From: Bacteroidales bacterium UBA1064
GTDB taxonomy: Bacteria > Bacteroidota > Bacteroidia > Bacteroidales > Tenuifilaceae
Assembly (NCBI GenBank): GCA_002316235.1
Contig: DCDD01000183.1
Coordinates: 1 to 16,253, forward strand
DNA: 16,253 nucleotides
Direction: 5' to 3'
The position numbers and the translations under genes were made by a program. The first letter of the stretch is position 1. Every line of letters begins with the position of its first letter. Of this stretch, positions 14,032-16,253 are shown one piece after another. The notes below the pieces were generated by a model that saw nothing but the letters and a program-made list of their open reading frames with translations, did no database searches and was not told where the DNA came from.

Positions 14032-16253
14032 ATGAGGCATATCGGTTATTTTCTTTTAGCAGCAACCGCAGCGTTGGCATTGCCGAGCAGTAGTAATGCC
14101 GTTGGTTTGAAAAATTGCCATTCAGGCAATGGGTCTGCAGAAAAAAAAATACAGGAGACATGGGCTGATTCGGTTTTGTCATCGCTTACGCTGAGGGAGC
14201 GAATAGGCCAGCTATTTATGGTGGCTGCATACTCCAACCGCGACGACATGCATGTTAGGGAAATTGCCGATTTGGTTAGGAAGGATGGAGTTGGCGGGTT
14301 GATTTTTTTTCAGGGAGGGCCGGTAAGGCAGGCCAATCTTACCAACTACTACCAGTCATTAGCCGAGGTGCCGCTACTTGTGGGCATGGATGCTGAATGG
14401 GGGCTTGGCATGCGGCTCGATAGCACCTTCTCCTATCCCCGCCAGATGATGCTTGGGGCTGCTCAGGATTCCGCTTTGGTTTACGAAATGGCTGCCGATA
14501 TTGCCCGGCAGCTGAAACGAATGGGTGTTCACATCAACTTTGCACCGGTTGTTGATATCAACAGCAATCCACAAAATCCGGTTATCAATACCCGTTCGTT
14601 TGGAGAAAACGTTAACCTGGTTAGCCGCTATGGCAAAGCCTACGTGTCCGGATTACAGGATAATGGGGTTATGGCATGTGCCAAGCATTTCCCTGGGCAT
14701 GGAGATACCTTTGAAGATTCACACTTTTCCCTGCCAAAGGTTCCTCACAGCAAGCAGCAGCTCGACTCAGTTGAACTTTACCCATTCAAACAGCTTATCA
14801 GCTACGGAGTACAAAGCATTATGGTTGGGCACCTAAGGGTACCCGCTATGGAGAATGACACCTTACTGGCCTCCAGCCTATCACCTGCCATTATTTCCGG
14901 TAACCTTATTTCCGAAATGGGATTTAAGGGGCTGATCTTCACCGACGCCCTGAACATGAAGGGGGTAGCCGATTACTTTAGCCCTGAGGATATTAACCTG
15001 AAAGCTCTGCTGGCAGGTAACGATGTGCTGCTTTTTCCATCCGAGGTGAGCCGGTCAATTGATAAAATTGAGAAGATGGTGCGTAGAGGACAGATACCCG
15101 AGGAAGTCATCAACATCAAATGCCGAAAAGTCCTTATGGCAAAGTACGCTGCGGGACTTAGCAGCTACAAACCCATTGAGGTACTAAATCTTTACAGCGA
15201 TCTCAACAGGGTGTCCTCGGAGGTTATACGTAGGAAAATCATAAGCCTTGCGCTAACAGTGGTTCATAATAACAATAGCTTTATCCCTGTAAAAAGGCTC
15301 GATACGCTCAGGATTGCCTACCTGGAGATAGGGTGTAACCGGGGTGATGCATTTAGGGAACAGCTGGAGCTTTACACCGCAATTCATACCTTTAGTATCG
15401 ATCCTTCTTCGCCTGCCGAAGAGTTCGATTCGCTGCTGAACATACTCGAGCCATACAACCTGGTAATAGCCGGCTACCATGCTACTGATAGCCGATTTTC
15501 TATGAACTACGGAGTAACTAACCAGGCTGCTAATTTTCTCTTCGATTTGGCCTTCAGCAGGGCAGTTGTCCTCGACATATTTGGAAGCCCATATGCCATT
15601 TCAAAATTCTATAATCCCGAATCATTTCGTGCCATTATTGTTTCGTATGACAACTCGTTTGATGCTCAGAATCTTTCAGCCCAGTTGATTTTTGGAGGCC
15701 GGTTTGCTACTGGGAGGCTGCCTGTTACCGCAAGTGCCTGGTATCCTGCCGGATATGGAGTAACAACTATCAACCCCATTCGCTTAGGTTACGCCTTGCC
15801 TGAGGAGGTAGGCATAAACTCACTGCTGCTTAAGGAGGTTGACTCCTTGGCCAATTCAGCTATCGAGCTTGCTGTTGCCCCGGGAATGCAAATTCTGGCA
15901 GCTAAGGATGGCGTGGTGTTCTACCATAAAAGTTTTGGAAAGCCCACCTATCTTTCCAGCGATTCGGTTGATGTTCGTATGCTCTACGATGTGGCATCGG
16001 TAACCAAGGTGGTGGCAACAGTTCCATCGGTCATGAGGCTCTACGACGAGCAGGCACTTGAACTTGATAATAACCTCGGAGCCTACCTCGATTTAAAGGA
16101 ATTCCCCGACAAGTCAGCAATAAGGCTATCCGACCTGCTCAGGCATCAATCGGGACTTAAATCATGGATACCTTTCAACCTGAAAACCCTTACCACAATG
16201 ATTCCCAATATACCACTATGGCAGGAGAAGCTTAGCACCGATTATCCGTTTCA
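14032..16253 (+). CDS. NagZ-type GH3 beta-N-acetylhexosaminidase fused to a beta-lactamase-fold serine hydrolase (3' end outside the window)
   Basis: The frame is open for 740 codons and runs off the window. Residues 1-23 form a signal peptide (MRHIGYFLLAATAALALPSSSNA), so the protein is exported. Residues about 45-360 are a GH3 catalytic barrel of the NagZ group, with AKHFPGHGDT (217-226), the Asp229-x-His231 acid/base dyad in EDSH and nucleophile Asp305 in FTDALNMKG. Residues about 380-570 resemble the GH3 C-terminal alpha/beta domain and end in the typical GRLPVT. From about 595 a class C beta-lactamase-type (PF00144) domain begins (GMQILAAKDG, then ASVTK with Ser656 and Lys659 of the SxxK pair, then LLRHQSGL). 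Its later YxN and HxG/KTG motifs would lie beyond the edge. NagZ removes GlcNAc from peptidoglycan fragments. The second domain could be a DD-peptidase, esterase or amidase, so cell-wall turnover is likely (inference). The start ATG follows an exact -7 box. Confidence 0.9.
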   Translation, partial: MRHIGYFLLAATAALALPSSSNAVGLKNCHSGNGSAEKKIQETWADSVLSSLTLRERIGQLFMVAAYSNRDDMHVREIADLVRKDGVGGLIFFQGGPVRQANLTNYYQSLAEVPLLVGMDAEWGLGMRLDSTFSYPRQMMLGAAQDSALVYEMAADIARQLKRMGVHINFAPVVDINSNPQNPVINTRSFGENVNLVSRYGKAYVSGLQDNGVMACAKHFPGHGDTFEDSHFSLPKVPHSKQQLDSVELYPFKQLISYGVQSIMVGHLRVPAMENDTLLASSLSPAIISGNLISEMGFKGLIFTDALNMKGVADYFSPEDINLKALLAGNDVLLFPSEVSRSIDKIEKMVRRGQIPEEVINIKCRKVLMAKYAAGLSSYKPIEVLNLYSDLNRVSSEVIRRKIISLALTVVHNNNSFIPVKRLDTLRIAYLEIGCNRGDAFREQLELYTAIHTFSIDPSSPAEEFDSLLNILEPYNLVIAGYHATDSRFSMNYGVTNQAANFLFDLAFSRAVVLDIFGSPYAISKFYNPESFRAIIVSYDNSFDAQNLSAQLIFGGRFATGRLPVTASAWYPAGYGVTTINPIRLGYALPEEVGINSLLLKEVDSLANSAIELAVAPGMQILAAKDGVVFYHKSFGKPTYLSSDSVDVRMLYDVASVTKVVATVPSVMRLYDEQALELDNNLGAYLDLKEFPDKSAIRLSDLLRHQSGLKSWIPFNLKTLTTMIPNIPLWQEKLSTDYPF

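Overview
The window reads as ordinary chromosomal DNA of a Bacteroidota member, probably class Bacteroidia. Four things point there: a transmembrane beta-propeller/Y_Y_Y/HTH regulator; a secreted tricorn-like S41 protease with PD40 repeats; a GH3 (NagZ-type) enzyme fused to a beta-lactamase-fold serine hydrolase; and exact or near matches to the Bacteroidota -7 promoter box TAnnTTTG a short distance upstream of several starts, with little Shine-Dalgarno signal. No order or genus can be fixed from the sequence alone. No tRNA, rRNA, CRISPR array, insertion sequence or prophage gene is visible, and codon use looks even throughout.

Layout. Minus strand, 25-2880: membrane-bound sensor/regulator. 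Plus strand, 3107-4581: a probable two-gene unit of guanine deaminase (guaD) and a patatin-like phospholipase. The patatin gene ends in a 6-bp convergent overlap with rlmB. Minus strand, 4576-7289: an ABC-F ATPase followed by the 23S rRNA methyltransferase RlmB, 11 bp apart, behind its own promoter-like box. Minus strand, 7450-10218: pepT, a TatD-family hydrolase and tcdA, in transcription order. Minus strand, 10464-13733: a large tricorn-like protease that ends in a clear intrinsic terminator. Plus strand, 14032 to the window edge: a GH3/serine-hydrolase fusion, cut off inside its second catalytic domain.

Function. The central block is housekeeping. The ABC-F protein, RlmB and TcdA act on the ribosome, rRNA and tRNA; PepT and TatD are general hydrolases. 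The flanks hold the more lineage-specific genes: a large periplasm-facing sensor with a DNA-binding tail, a secreted tricorn-like protease, and a two-headed cell-wall-type enzyme. I found no convincing new multi-gene system. The items most worth a second look are the NagZ/beta-lactamase-fold fusion, the secreted tricorn homologue with an intact catalytic set, the kinase-less transmembrane regulator, and a 13-bp sequence shared by the regions upstream of the two peptidase genes.
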